Shown: piece after piece, positions 10,866-20,569 of the stretch
Layout of the letters: each line of letters begins with the position of its first letter
How positions within the stretch are numbered: the stretch's first letter is position 1
DNA from: Salticus scenicus
Lineage: Eukaryota > Arthropoda > Arachnida > Araneae > Salticidae
Assembly: GCA_963930645.1 (NCBI GenBank)
Contig: OZ005649.1
Location: 81,267,126 to 81,331,125 of the forward strand
Length of the DNA stretch: 64,000 nucleotides
Direction: 5' to 3'
The notes under the pieces: model-generated
Seen by the model: only the letters and a program-made list of their open reading frames with translations
Told to the model about the DNA's origin: nothing
The model's database searches: none
Made by a program: the position numbers and the translations under genes

Positions 10866-11642
10866 TTGTTCTATTAGAAATGTCGCTAAGCAGATCGTAA
10901 ATTCATTTCAGTTTTATTAGTAGGGAGGATCTAGTCAGAATGTTTTCCGGACAGTTGACTGGTCTTGGAGTTGGGTTCCTTAAGTGATAAGTTACAGTTA
11001 AGAGGCAGTTGAAGTAATAATATTCGGCAGTACTCTCCTCCCTACAAGGACATAGAGGCGAACGCCGGCGATGGAATCTGTGCAGATATTTTTGGAAAGG
11101 ACCATGACCAGTTTAGAAGGCCGTGACCTCGGGCGTCACAGAACGTTGTCTGCTTCTGTAGTGCACTATGGCTTGCAGGCTCGAAAGACTATCACTGATG
11201 ATTGCAAGAGAGTCAAAGGTGTTTCTGTTCTTTGGCCCATTGAAGAGCCCTTTCAATGGCGAAAAGCTCCGCCTGAAAGACAGAGTTGAAGTCCTCGAGT
11301 CTGCTTGCCCACTGATGTATTCAGATGTTATCCCTGAGTACACAGAACGTTGTCGCGACTGTAGATTGCTAAACGAGCAGACGAGGAGAAGCTGTTTTTA
11401 GAGCAGTTGACTAAGGTCGAGGCCACATCTTGGGCTGGGTGGATTTGCCAGTTGGGAGAGAGAGATAAGATTGGTATGCTATTAAAGTAGGTATTAGAAA
11501 TTGCTTGGTTTTTAAGTTGGATGATATTGGTTTTCACGAAACAGTATTTTAATTGAAGGTGAGCGGGAGAGATTCCGGTGATGACTGCGAGGGCGTCTGT
11601 GGAGATAGTTTTATAGCCTCGCAAGATTTGAAGAATAAACAT
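10866..11642 (-). pseudogene. RNase H and C-terminal Cys/His region, frameshifted
   Basis: The segment starts with TDALAVITGISPAHLQLK (11642 leftward), the linker seen before RNase H in I/R1-like elements. RNase H remnants follow: a QAELFAIERALQWAKEQ stretch in one frame (about 11230-11280), then ISDSLSSLQAI in another (about 11170-11205). After a stop comes TGHGPFQKYLHRF with CPC and a later Cys (about 11020-11095), a typical C-terminal segment. The first RNase H Asp (usually DGS) is not visible. At least three frame changes. Confidence 0.75.
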
Positions 11643-12835
11643 TCTTTGAATTTATTGAGTTTGGTGACTGCATCTTGTTTTAGATCCCCCCAATTACCAG
11701 CACCATAAGTAATAATTTTGTCTATGATTGAATTGTACCAAATTTTTAATAGGTTTGTTAAGATGCCCCATCTTTTGCAAACCATTTTGGCTGAATTGTG
11801 ATAAATTTTCAGACATTTGATCTTGAGTTCGTTTAGGTGTGCCTCCATTTAAGGTTTTTATCTATCGTTAGTCCTAAAATTTTGAGATGGGGTACATGGT
11901 TAACGCTGACGCCATCTATCCTCATCACCGGAATCCTTTGAAGAATTCTAGGTTTTGAGAAGTTTAAAGCCTGCGTTTTTGAGGGGGAGAGCTTGAGATT
12001 ATATTTCATTAATAGGATACTGAACAGAGATAGTGCCTGCCTGGCCTGATCCTCCAGATCAATCATCCTAGGGCCCAAGACCACTAGCGAAATGTCATCT
12101 GTATATGCAAAGGTGTTAAAGCCCTCTGCATTCGTTTTAGTAAGTATGTTGTTTGCTACTATGTTCCATAAAATTGGACCCACACAGGATTCCTTAGGAC
12201 AGTCCTTGAATTGTGGGAGATCCTTCATGTCTGGGCCCCAGTTTATTGCAATTTTCCTGTTTGATGGGTAAGAACGGATGACTCCCTCTAAGTTTCTTGG
12301 GCAGTTGAGAGATTTTAATGAGTCGAAGATGTGTGTCCATTCGATGTCGTCGAAAGCCCCCTGTATGTCAAATGAGATCAGGTTGGTGTACCCTCTGGAC
12401 ACAATGTTAAAGGCGCAGGAGCTTAGAATTTCTTGAATTGCATGTTCACATGACCTGCCCTCTCTGAACCCAAATTGTGACGGAAGAAGAAGTGAGTTAG
12501 ATTCTATATGGAAATTTAGTCTTGTTACTAATAACTTTTCAAGCAGTTTGCCTAGAGTTGGAAGGAGGCAGATCTGTCTGTAAGAAGAGGGTTCAGAGGG
12601 AAGATTCCCTTGCTTCAGAAAGTACACCACCTCTCCCTTGCGGAGTGTTTCTGGGAAGTAGTGGTGTTGCTGGCAGAGATTTGACAATTTATAGAAGATT
12701 TGTGGCATCGTGTTGAAGGAATGTGTGAGTATTCTGAAGTCTATGTTGTCCGGACCAGGTGCTTTTTTAGTGTTGAAACTGAATAGGGCTGACCGGACTT
12801 CAGCCTTTGAGAAGGGGTCGTACGGTGGAGCTGTG
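11549..12835 (-). pseudogene. Non-LTR reverse transcriptase, frameshifted
   Basis: An open stretch runs from before 12708 (AEVRSAL then KKAPGPDNID near 12745-12800) to 11833, then shifts frame and continues to 11549. Visible motifs in order: APGPDNID, SYRQICLLPTLGKLLEKLL, QFGFREGRS, motif A FDIQGAFDDIEW, motif B CPKESCVGPILWN (family usually PQGS), motif C YTDD (family usually YADD) and LKILGLTIDKNLKW. The PQGS to PKES change and the frameshift after LKWRHT argue for a dead copy. The thumb region ITYGAGNW and LNKFKE follows in the second frame. A Met at 12708 is only an internal residue; the domain begins upstream. Confidence 0.9.
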
Positions 12836-13319
12836 AAAGTTCGAAGTTAAGTTGTGTGAAAGTTGCTGCGAGAAAATAAGGTTGATGTAAGATATTTTAG
12901 ATTGTTTTCTTTAGAGGAATGAGCTGGAGGATGTTCAAGTTTGAGCTCTGAAGGTGTGAAGAATTTATTGCTATAGAATTTTTGAGCGGTTCCAAAAGGT
13001 TTTGTTTGTAAGGTGCAAAAGTGTTTTCATGCGGAATGTTTTGCAGAGTTTATCTGTTTTTTAAATATTGCGGAATGTTGTTTGATTTTTATTTTATGTT
13101 GAGGGAGGTCTGTTGTGTTAATGTATCTTTGCTGCCGTCGGAGAGCCGTCAAGCTATTCCGCATGGAGCGAAATTGGGGAGACAAGAAGTTATACGTGTG
13201 CTGACGTCCCGACTTCTTACGTCTGAATACAGTAGCAGCTGTGGAGTGTTGAGGGGAAATTAGTGTTGTGGTGAACGTTTCCAGTTGATAAGTGTTATTA
13301 ATTGCATTGATCTGCTCTG
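12836..13319 (-). other. Endonuclease-RT linker of the non-LTR element, decayed
   Basis: Lies between the SDH motif and the start of the reverse transcriptase on the minus strand. The frames are broken and no conserved motif is readable. By position it is the connector domain. Confidence 0.45.
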
Positions 13320-13690
13320 TTAGTTGTTCTGTTGAATTATTGAGGGGTTTGTTGAATTTGTGGAAGTTGTGGAAGTTGCCTCTTTTTGTTGTGAATCTTT
13401 TGTTTGAAGAGGTATTGGGTGTTGATTCAAGTATGTGATGTGGTTGTGATCAGAGCAGTTGTGAGTGTCATGTACTGACCAACTGGAGATTAGTGGGAAC
13501 GTTTTGGGGTTGACTAGGGTGCAGTCTGGCCAACCGCGGGCATTTTTTTCTGGAAGGTTGGCATGCATTTGTCGATATTGGCCAGACAGAGGCTATTGAC
13601 TATGATGAATTCTATGAGGCTGCCACACCTAGCATGCTCCAATGGAGAGTTCCAAAGAGGGGACAGATTGTCCTTATAGTTTGTTGGTAA
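13320..13690 (-). pseudogene. APE-type endonuclease, C-terminal part
   Basis: The minus-strand translation gives SPLW, then GSLIEFI, CMPTF, a GWPDCTLVNP segment and finally WSVHDTHNCSDHNHI. In the family, the SPLW and PTF region and the terminal SDH are conserved, and SDH contributes the catalytic Asp-His of the apurinic-like nuclease. The N-terminal catalytic Asn/Glu region is absent because the element is truncated at about 13690. At least one frame change separates the first part (to about 13560) from the second. The enzyme would nick the target for reverse transcription; this copy cannot. Confidence 0.75.
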
Positions 13691-13730
13691 ATTCAGCTAT
13701 GTACATTCAAGAAAATTTCCGTTTTCTAAT

Positions 13731-13901
13731 GGCCTAGTCACGTGAGATATTTTCTCTCAACATTTCATAAAAACACAACGCAGCAGTGTATAGGAAATAT
13801 TTAAGGCTTGCGATTAGTCAGCTTTTTCAGCCATCTCGTGGGCACTTTCGTCATAATGCGTTATGTAAAAAGTTGGGTGAAATCTCTCGTGCGATATAGC
13901 C
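13731..13901 (-). mobile_element. Foldback MITE, copy C (reverse orientation)
   Basis: 171 bp from GGCCTAGTCACGTGAGAT to CTCTCGTGCGATATAGCC. The ends are imperfect inverted repeats. Reversed, it shares GCACGAGAGATTTC and CTGCGTTGTG with copy B, and in less exact form with copy A. No ORF. Confidence 0.7.
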
Positions 13902-14932
13902 AAAGAATATGTTTTATATTATAAATTGTCTCTATGATAGTAATTTCAAAAAAAATTCAAAATACATAGAAAAACTTACAAGATTTGTGAGTTTAAACGT
14001 TAACAAAAGCATTAACTTTAAATAAGTGCATTATAAATGGCAAAGTAAGTCTCTCTTTAGGATTTTTTTTTTTAATGCGTATCGAACATATTTCAAAGCA
14101 CTTAATCGTATAGTTATGTCTTATTACGGTTATTTAGTAAAATTTATTTACAAAATGTATTCTATTTACAAAATGTATTTCCAGCAATAATGTACCAGTG
14201 GTAATTTTGTGATAAAGTAGTATATTGTGGTCATCACAAAATTTTCTTATGTATTTTCCTATACAAATACACGCAATGCAAATCATATATTATAACAATT
14301 AGTTACTTATCATTTAATATTATTTTATTTGGTGAATTTTCATCATAGATAAATATAATATTGTATGTAAATGGATATCAATTTTTTGCACTGGGAACAT
14401 CAGAAAAATATGCTTTTTTAATGAAAAAATTCTCAATAAATTTGGTTTACATTATAAAAAATCTATGATTCCACACTCGCTTTAAAGATATTGACGAGTT
14501 CTTTTGAAATATACCCATATTGTAAATTCCATTCTCCTGTGGTTAATACTCCCAGACAGATGAAGCAATGTCCCTTCGAATTTTTTTTTTTTTTTTTTTT
14601 TTTTTTTGGTTGACTACTATTACTGTTATAAATATATATATATTTATTTATTTACGCCATATTAAAAATCTAATAATACTAATTATCATTATGTATACTT
14701 ATACTACATTATGTCCTATACTGCTGTAATAAAAACTGAGAAAAAATTTAACGGTAGCGCCTCTTGTTAAAAGATAGGTCCTGAAATGTAATAAGTACTG
14801 TTCAGCACCAATACATATATATATATATATATAGCCTAGTAAAAAAAAAAAAAGAAAGAAAGAAAGAAAGAAAGAAAAAAAATGAATGTGTGAACTATAT
14901 GAATTTCACATTTTTTATTCCAAATGTAAGAG
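13902..14932. other. AT-rich DNA with microsatellites, no gene seen
   Basis: Holds a partial copy (about 14460-14610) of the dispersed repeat seen at 8260 and 23600, a poly-T of about 27 (near 14581), a short (TA)n (14813-14833) and a GAAA run (about 14850-14880). Nothing coding. Confidence 0.55.
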
Positions 14933-15664
14933 TGTGAGGTTGAGACGTTAGAACGTCACCACAGTTGTTTCAATTAAGCTGGATCCAGCAAAGTAGGAAG
15001 TGGGGACGGTTAAAATCACTCCGTCGCCAGTGGCTCGGTGACGGTTGAGGTCGAGATAGTTTTGTGTCGGCAGGGTGCTGCATTAAAAGACTTAGATTTT
15101 GAATATTAGTTAAATTAGAAGTGATTTTTAAAAGTACGGATTGAAATGTAGTGAAAGGAGGGTGTAGGTAGAAGTATAAAAACAGAGATGGTTTTAGTAG
15201 ATGGTGTGGATGTTGGAGGATCGATAGTGGATGTTGAAGGATATTATAGCGAATGTGATGATTCTTATTTTGGTGAATATCGAAAGTAGAGTAGAGTAGA
15301 TTTAGTGGTGAAGTTAAGTAGTAATGAGTGTCGGTGTGAGTAGCTACTAGTTTTCGGAAAGTTCAAGCTGGGATAGAAGGGAATCCTCTGTCCCATAGTG
15401 AAGCCGTAGTATTGCAGTAAGAGTGCGACCGTCTCTACACTTTCGACTATCTGCTGTGGTGAGATATTTAAGATTATCCACTTAAATTGTTGGTTCATAT
15501 ATTTTGATTAAGTAAAACGCTGGCTGAGCTAAGCTTTAGTACCAGGCCGCCCTCCCATTAATCTGTTCAAATAAACTTTAGTTATTGTTATTTAAAGTCT
15601 TGTGTTCTCTTAGTAATCTAAGTATTTAAGTTAAGATGGAGTTTGCAGGACCGCAAACTCCACA
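14933..15664 (+). repeat. 5' LTR of the Ty3/gypsy element
   Basis: 732 bp, TG...CA ends, with terminal TGTG/CACA inverted. It carries a TATAAAA at 15175-15181 and AATAAA near 15570, giving a plausible U3-R-U5 layout. It differs from the 3' LTR at about seven positions. An ATG at 15636, inside the LTR, is in the likely original gag frame. Confidence 0.95.
15175..15181 (+). promoter_or_regulatory. Putative TATA box of the 5' LTR
   Basis: TATAAAA, repeated at 22194-22200 in the 3' LTR. Its position, about 240 bp into the LTR, suits a polymerase II promoter in U3. No transcription data. Confidence 0.5.
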
Positions 15665-16308
15665 GTGGCGCCCAACTCAGTTCGACATCCCCCCCCACTC
15701 GGGTTTGTTTTACTGGTTCAGACAATGTACTTAAATTTTTTGAAGATCTTAAACAGTATTTTGATATATGTAAAATTGACGAGGATGATAAATTTAATTT
15801 ATTAAAATACTCCTTAAAAGGAGATGCTAAAATCTGGTATGACACCATTGCCTCTAGCGCTCTAGGCCAAAATCCTACGCATGAGGATTTGAAGCTCAAA
15901 ATTAAAAATTCATTCTCCTCTATTGTGGATGAAACCAAACTCCGTCAAGAACTTTATACGACAAAGATGTCGTTTTATGACAAACCCACCACATTTTTAT
16001 TACGCAAATTCGACATTATAAAGCAGCTGGATTTAGTTTTATCTTTTGCCGCAGCAATGGAAATTATAACCCCGCTATTGACTATTCCAATTCAAGATTT
16101 TCTTGATCTGAAACCTGTCACTTCTTACGACAGCCTGTTTCAAACTTTAGCCAAATACCAAGAACGACACCCTCCAAGGACGGAAAACACCTTTAATCGC
16201 CAACGGGGTAATGGAAATATGCAAAATTCTAGGCGTGAAAATTTCACCCCCCCCTCAAAATTTCAATCGCTATCAACAAGAACGTCAATCGCCGCAGCCA
16301 AGGCGTAA
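15636..16308 (+). CDS. gag: Gag-like protein, disrupted by frameshifts
   Basis: Structural protein of the particle. The best-supported frame runs from about 15700 to 16308 (stop), with a retrotransposon Gag core such as LKFFEDLKQYFDI, WYDTIAS and a long helical region. An ATG at 15636 in the LTR opens a frame that crosses the PBS and reaches the C8 tract at 15689-15696, where it must shift +1 to enter the gag frame. A second C8 at 16247-16254 shifts to the pol frame. No CCHC zinc knuckle is visible. Its place is taken by an Asn/Arg/Gln-rich basic segment in the pol frame (about 16300-16430). The start is inferred; a TTG at 15643 is a weaker alternative. Confidence 0.85.
15666..15680 (+). other. 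Primer-binding site, tRNA-Lys-like
   Basis: TGGCGCCCAACTCAG starts one base after the LTR end. The first 11 bases are complementary to the 3' end common to tRNA-Lys primers (TGGCGCCCAAC...). The last bases diverge from the usual extension. Confidence 0.75.
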
Positions 16309-18937
16309 TAACTTTCAAAATTCTCGGAACGATCGTTCTAATAAAAATCAGTCTCAAAACTTTTCTCGAGCTGATAGAAATAACAGAAATTTCCGTAACT
16401 CTCGTAATAACCAGAGTCGTCAATTAAACCAAGTAAGTGGCTCTTGTGAGGAGGGTCAACAGCCACTGAATAACTCAACCACCTCCATATGTTTAGACAC
16501 AATTTGTATCAGTCCGGTGAACCTACCTAATTTGAATGCAATAATTCATGATACTTTCATACCTACTTATTGGGACACTGGTGCTGAACGTTCCTTTCTA
16601 GCACATGAAACTTATAAAAAGTATTTTGACTTTAAACCTTTAAAGCGGACAAATTTAAATATTACAACGGCTCAAGGCAAGTCCTGTGTTAATAGAGGCG
16701 AAGTCAGCCTGAATGTTAAAATTCATAATTTAAGTGTTAATTGGCCTTTTTACGTCATCGACAATCTTCAGCATCCCTGCATTATAGGGTTAGATTTTAT
16801 GAAAGCAAATAATGTTGAAATTAATTTTGCCAATAAATCTTTACATATTGATGATTCTAAGTCAAATTCTAAACCTGTCGAGCCGACAGAGTTAATTGTT
16901 AATTTAGAGGAAAGTGCACTCACTCATATTGAAAAAATTGATTTTGTTAGTTTTCTTAATCAGTTTAAACAGTTATTTTCTGAGACACCTGGCTTAACCC
17001 ATGTTGTTTGCCATGAAATCGACACTGGAACTAATAAACCAGTCTTTAGTAAGCCTTATCGTTATGATCAAGCCAAACAAGATATTATAAATTGGCATAT
17101 CGATAAAATGTTGCAAAATGATATTATTATGCCTGTAACTTCTCCGTACGCATCTCCTGTTGTTTTATGTCGTAAGAAAAATGGTAAACCTATTAGTGAC
17201 CCTGAGGCATGGAGATTTGCAATCGATTATCGTAGGCTAAATTCTATTACACAATATCCTCAGTATCCCTTGCCTATAATTGATGATTTGTTAGCACATA
17301 TAACAACGACAAATTTTATGTCTACTCTCGATCTGACATCGGGTTATTTTCAAATTGCAATGAAACCCGCTGATATATCAAAAACAGCGTTTATAACTAA
17401 AAATGGCACGTTTGGTTTTAAACGAATGCCTTTCGGATGTTCAGGGGCTGTAGCGACATTCCAAAAAGCCATGGAAACTATTCTTAAACCTGTTTTGAAT
17501 AAATTTGTACATGTTTATCTCGATGATATAATAATCACGTCCTCATCTTACAATGAGCATTTAGATCATTTAAAAACAGTTTTTACTCTACTGCAAAATG
17601 CAGGATTAACTTTAAATTCCTCTAAGTGCCATTTTGCACGACAGGAAATTAAGTACCTAGGCGTCAAAATAACGCCTGCTGGTATTTCTGTAGATAATGA
17701 AAAAGTTCAGCCAGTTTTAAAAATGCCCCCTCCTACAACTTCCAAACAAGTTTCGAGATTTCTAGGCATGTGTGCTTGGAATGGGAAATTTATACCTAAT
17801 TTTGCTCGCATATGCGAGCCCCTCTTTAAACTCAAAAGGAAAAGAGTTAAATTTCACTGGTCAAATGAAGCACAAGAAGCATTTGATAAGTTAAAAACTA
17901 TACTTAGCGCTCCTCCTGTACTAGCTCATCCTAATTATAATATTAAATTTCAAGTAGCTACTGATGCTTCTTCGTACGGCATTGGTGCCGTTTTAAGCCA
18001 AGAAGGCCGCCCAATAGCATATGCGTCCCGTACGCTTAACACTGCAGAAAGAAATTATCCAGTAACTGAACGTGAATGTTTAGCAGTGCTTTGGGGACTG
18101 CAAAAATTTCGTTTATATTTTACGCAACTTCCAGTAACAGTTGTTACGGATCATGCGGCATTAACTCGGTTAACAACTGGAAAGAATCTCTCCCCTCGCA
18201 TAATTCGATGGACTCTTGAGTTATCTAACTTTAATATAAACATCGAACACCGACCTGGTTCTGACAATATCGTAGCTGATGTTCTTTCACGTACTACTCA
18301 AACTCAAGAAAATAAGATTGAATCTAATCTTACAAATCAATCCCTTGCTTTAAATGAAAAGAATGATCAGTTAAATTCTACTGTTAAAGCCTCATATATT
18401 CATCATTCGCATTTCAAGGCTGAACCGGTTCAATCCGAAATATTAGTAGACGTGACTGAAACTCGTGTAAAGGAAATTGAAAGTGAACAAGTTAACCCAT
18501 GTGCTTCTACAGATCTAGTCACTACTTTAAACAATAAATTCGTATCTGATCAGGAAAAAGTAGCTTTAGCGCTTATGCCAGCATCTGTGTTAAATTCGAG
18601 AGATCAATTAATCCAAGAACAAAAAAATGATCCCGAATTTGGATTAATCTATAAGTATTTAGAAGATCCTGAGTCAGTTTCATTAATTGAATCAGCCATT
18701 GCCTTAAACTGGTCCCAATCTTTTTCTTTAATCGATGGCTTGCTTTTTTATTCAAAATTATTATCATCTTATGGCGAATTACGAGTTGTAATTCCCCAAT
18801 CTCTTCGTCAAGCCATCCTATTTGAGTTTCATGACTCTCCAATTTCGGGGCACTTTGGCATTATGAAAACTTATAAAAAGCTCAAAGATGCCTGTTACTT
18901 TCCTAAAATGAGGAAGTTTGTTAATGAATATGTTTAG
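16211..18937 (+). CDS. pol: Pol: protease, reverse transcriptase, RNase H and start of integrase
   Basis: A 908-residue open frame; the true translation probably continues from gag through the C8 tract at 16247 and does not start at the Met at 16211. Domains in order: Asn/Arg-rich nucleocapsid-like stretch (residues 20-70), aspartic protease with DTGA (122-125), reverse transcriptase with FAIDYRRLN, LDLTSGYFQI, FGFKRMPFG and catalytic YLDD (about 436-439), RNase H with TDASSYGIGAVL (about 582) and the H2C2 integrase zinc finger, whose two His (FHDS...GHFG) precede the stop. The frame ends in TAG at 18935-18937, between the His pair and the Cys pair of this finger, and resumes in the same frame. 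A CAG or AAG to TAG change is the simple explanation. Confidence 0.95.
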   Translation: MEICKILGVKISPPPQNFNRYQQERQSPQPRRNNFQNSRNDRSNKNQSQNFSRADRNNRNFRNSRNNQSRQLNQVSGSCEEGQQPLNNSTTSICLDTICISPVNLPNLNAIIHDTFIPTYWDTGAERSFLAHETYKKYFDFKPLKRTNLNITTAQGKSCVNRGEVSLNVKIHNLSVNWPFYVIDNLQHPCIIGLDFMKANNVEINFANKSLHIDDSKSNSKPVEPTELIVNLEESALTHIEKIDFVSFLNQFKQLFSETPGLTHVVCHEIDTGTNKPVFSKPYRYDQAKQDIINWHIDKMLQNDIIMPVTSPYASPVVLCRKKNGKPISDPEAWRFAIDYRRLNSITQYPQYPLPIIDDLLAHITTTNFMSTLDLTSGYFQIAMKPADISKTAFITKNGTFGFKRMPFGCSGAVATFQKAMETILKPVLNKFVHVYLDDIIITSSSYNEHLDHLKTVFTLLQNAGLTLNSSKCHFARQEIKYLGVKITPAGISVDNEKVQPVLKMPPPTTSKQVSRFLGMCAWNGKFIPNFARICEPLFKLKRKRVKFHWSNEAQEAFDKLKTILSAPPVLAHPNYNIKFQVATDASSYGIGAVLSQEGRPIAYASRTLNTAERNYPVTERECLAVLWGLQKFRLYFTQLPVTVVTDHAALTRLTTGKNLSPRIIRWTLELSNFNINIEHRPGSDNIVADVLSRTTQTQENKIESNLTNQSLALNEKNDQLNSTVKASYIHHSHFKAEPVQSEILVDVTETRVKEIESEQVNPCASTDLVTTLNNKFVSDQEKVALALMPASVLNSRDQLIQEQKNDPEFGLIYKYLEDPESVSLIESAIALNWSQSFSLIDGLLFYSKLLSSYGELRVVIPQSLRQAILFEFHDSPISGHFGIMKTYKKLKDACYFPKMRKFVNEYV

Positions 18938-20569
18938 AGTTGTCGCTTGTGCCAGCAATATAATTATAAAAATGTAAAGCCGGCCGGTAAATTAATTCCT
19001 ATTAAAGTTGATTTTCCAAATCAAATTCTTGGACTCGACTTAATCGGTCCTTACCCCCACTCTAAACCAAATAGATTTCGTTATGTGTTAGTTATGGTGG
19101 ATTATTTTAGTAAATGGGTTGAATTTGTACCTTTACGTAAAGCTTCGGCACAAGCAGTGGCCACTGCCTTCTTTAATAATTATATTTCTCGTTACGGCGC
19201 CCCCCTTCAAATTGTAACGGACCATGGTCCTCAATTTATAAGTAATGTTTTTATGGCACTTTGCGATACACTCGAAATTAAACATGTCTTCACGGTTCCA
19301 TATCGGCCGCAAGCTAATCAGGCCGAACGTGTTAATAGAACATTAATCAATATGATTGCGACGTTCATTGGTCAAAATCATGAAAATTGGGATCAGTTTC
19401 TCTATCATTTTGGCTATGCGATTCGTACAGCGGTAAGTGATGCAACAGGAAAAACTCCCGCTGAATTGTTTTTGGGCAGAAAGATTCTGACCCCCTTTCA
19501 AAAACTGGTATTAGTACAGCAAAACGCATCTCAATTTATTACGCGAAATATTGAAGAATTGCTACCAGAAGTTCAGAGAAATTTGAGAAAAGCTCAAGAG
19601 CAGCAAGCTCTATATTATAACTTAAAACGTAGAATTTTAGAAGTAAAAGTGGGAGATAAAATACTCCTAGAATCACATTTTCTTAGCTCTAAAAAGTATT
19701 CTAAAGTAGCTAAATTTGGGCCAAAATTCATTGGGCCTTTCTCTGTTTTAAAGGTAGAACATAATAATCTGACAATCGATTTTAACGGCACCCCAACTAC
19801 AATAAATGTTGACCAGATACGCATTTTTAAAGAGCGCACTCAATCATATACTGAAACTCTTGATAGTGATAGCGTGCCAGGTTCAAACCCACCTGACGAA
19901 CAGTCCGTCCTTACGCCTAACCTCACTCCCCAGCCTAGTGCTCCTGATTCCTGTACAGCAGATGAACTACCTACTCATACAACACCCGAACAATCTGTTC
20001 AGGGCACTTCCGCTGACCAATCTAGTGTTAGCAGACCCGTCGCACAAAAGCGAGCTCGTAGTGGGTCATCAAACCATTCTAATGTGAAATTTCCTAGGCA
20101 AACCGGTCGCAAACGCGACTATTCTTTTACTAATGGCTCTTTTATACCACAGATTAAAAAGAAAAATGCTTGGAACAAGGGTTTAAAACGCCCACAAGCC
20201 CCCTCCTCAAAGTCCTCTGGAACGCATCGTCCACAGAAGGTACTAGCAGTTCCAGATTCAGTGCACAGCGACTCCTTCCGACCCAGGAGAAAGGCAAGGG
20301 TTCGAAAAAGACCTCCACCCTCTTCATCAGCTAGCGGACGGCACATGGAGAAATTCCTAGCAGCTCCTGACTCGATCGGCAAAGACGAGTTCTCTTCACA
20401 CCACCGATTCAATACTCGGCGTCAAGACAGACTCAGACAACAGGCTCAGCCATATGAATCACCTGCCGAACAAGCCTTTGTACAAGCCTTTTGGGATAGC
20501 CCTAGACCCCGGTCTGAAAGCCTGCAACCCTGTGGCCTAGCTGACGAGCACATCCACCAAGACCTCTAA
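18938..20569 (+). CDS. Integrase core and long basic tail (same frame, after an amber codon)
   Basis: Continues pol directly. It begins SCRLC, the Cys pair of the zinc finger, so the stop upstream is a lesion and not a gene boundary (a TTG at 18947 opens the frame formally). Numbering from 18947, the catalytic triad is D31 (GLDLIGP), D92 (VTDHGPQF) and E127 (ANQAERVNR), a DD35E spacing. A GPF-type C-terminal module follows (FIGPFSVLK, 261-269). Residues 290-540 are a disordered-looking Pro/Ser/Lys/Arg-rich tail with a repeated motif (KVLAVPDSVHSDSF at 421-434 and KFLAAPDSIGKDEF at 459-472). The tail may steer target choice or nuclear import; that is inference. Confidence 0.95.
   Translation, partial: SCRLCQQYNYKNVKPAGKLIPIKVDFPNQILGLDLIGPYPHSKPNRFRYVLVMVDYFSKWVEFVPLRKASAQAVATAFFNNYISRYGAPLQIVTDHGPQFISNVFMALCDTLEIKHVFTVPYRPQANQAERVNRTLINMIATFIGQNHENWDQFLYHFGYAIRTAVSDATGKTPAELFLGRKILTPFQKLVLVQQNASQFITRNIEELLPEVQRNLRKAQEQQALYYNLKRRILEVKVGDKILLESHFLSSKKYSKVAKFGPKFIGPFSVLKVEHNNLTIDFNGTPTTINVDQIRIFKERTQSYTETLDSDSVPGSNPPDEQSVLTPNLTPQPSAPDSCTADELPTHTTPEQSVQGTSADQSSVSRPVAQKRARSGSSNHSNVKFPRQTGRKRDYSFTNGSFIPQIKKKNAWNKGLKRPQAPSSKSSGTHRPQKVLAVPDSVHSDSFRPRRKARVRKRPPPSSSASGRHMEKFLAAPDSIGKDEFSSHHRFNTRRQDRLRQQAQPYESPAEQAFVQAFWDSPRPRSESLQPCGLADEHIHQDL

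Larger units (their letters stand above)
9960..13690 (-). mobile_element. 5'-truncated, decayed non-LTR retrotransposon (R1/LOA/I-like group)
   Basis: Read on the minus strand, the order is: C-terminal part of an APE-type endonuclease (13690-13320), linker, reverse transcriptase (about 12830-11833, continuing to 11549), RNase H remnants (about 11290-11150), a C-terminal Cys/His segment (about 11100-10866), then a long 3' untranslated part. The frame changes many times, so it is dead. The missing start of the endonuclease is the usual 5' truncation of target-primed reverse transcription. The RNase H and the C-terminal HGPFxxYLHRF plus CxC pattern favour the I/R1/LOA side of the non-LTR tree. 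No target duplication was found, and the 3' edge near 9960 is approximate. Confidence 0.85.

Noticed and set aside
15265..15498. 77-codon minus-strand frame in the gypsy LTR, repeated at 22284-22517
   Set aside because: Its recurrence is explained by the two LTRs. It lies antisense in a regulatory repeat and shows no domain.
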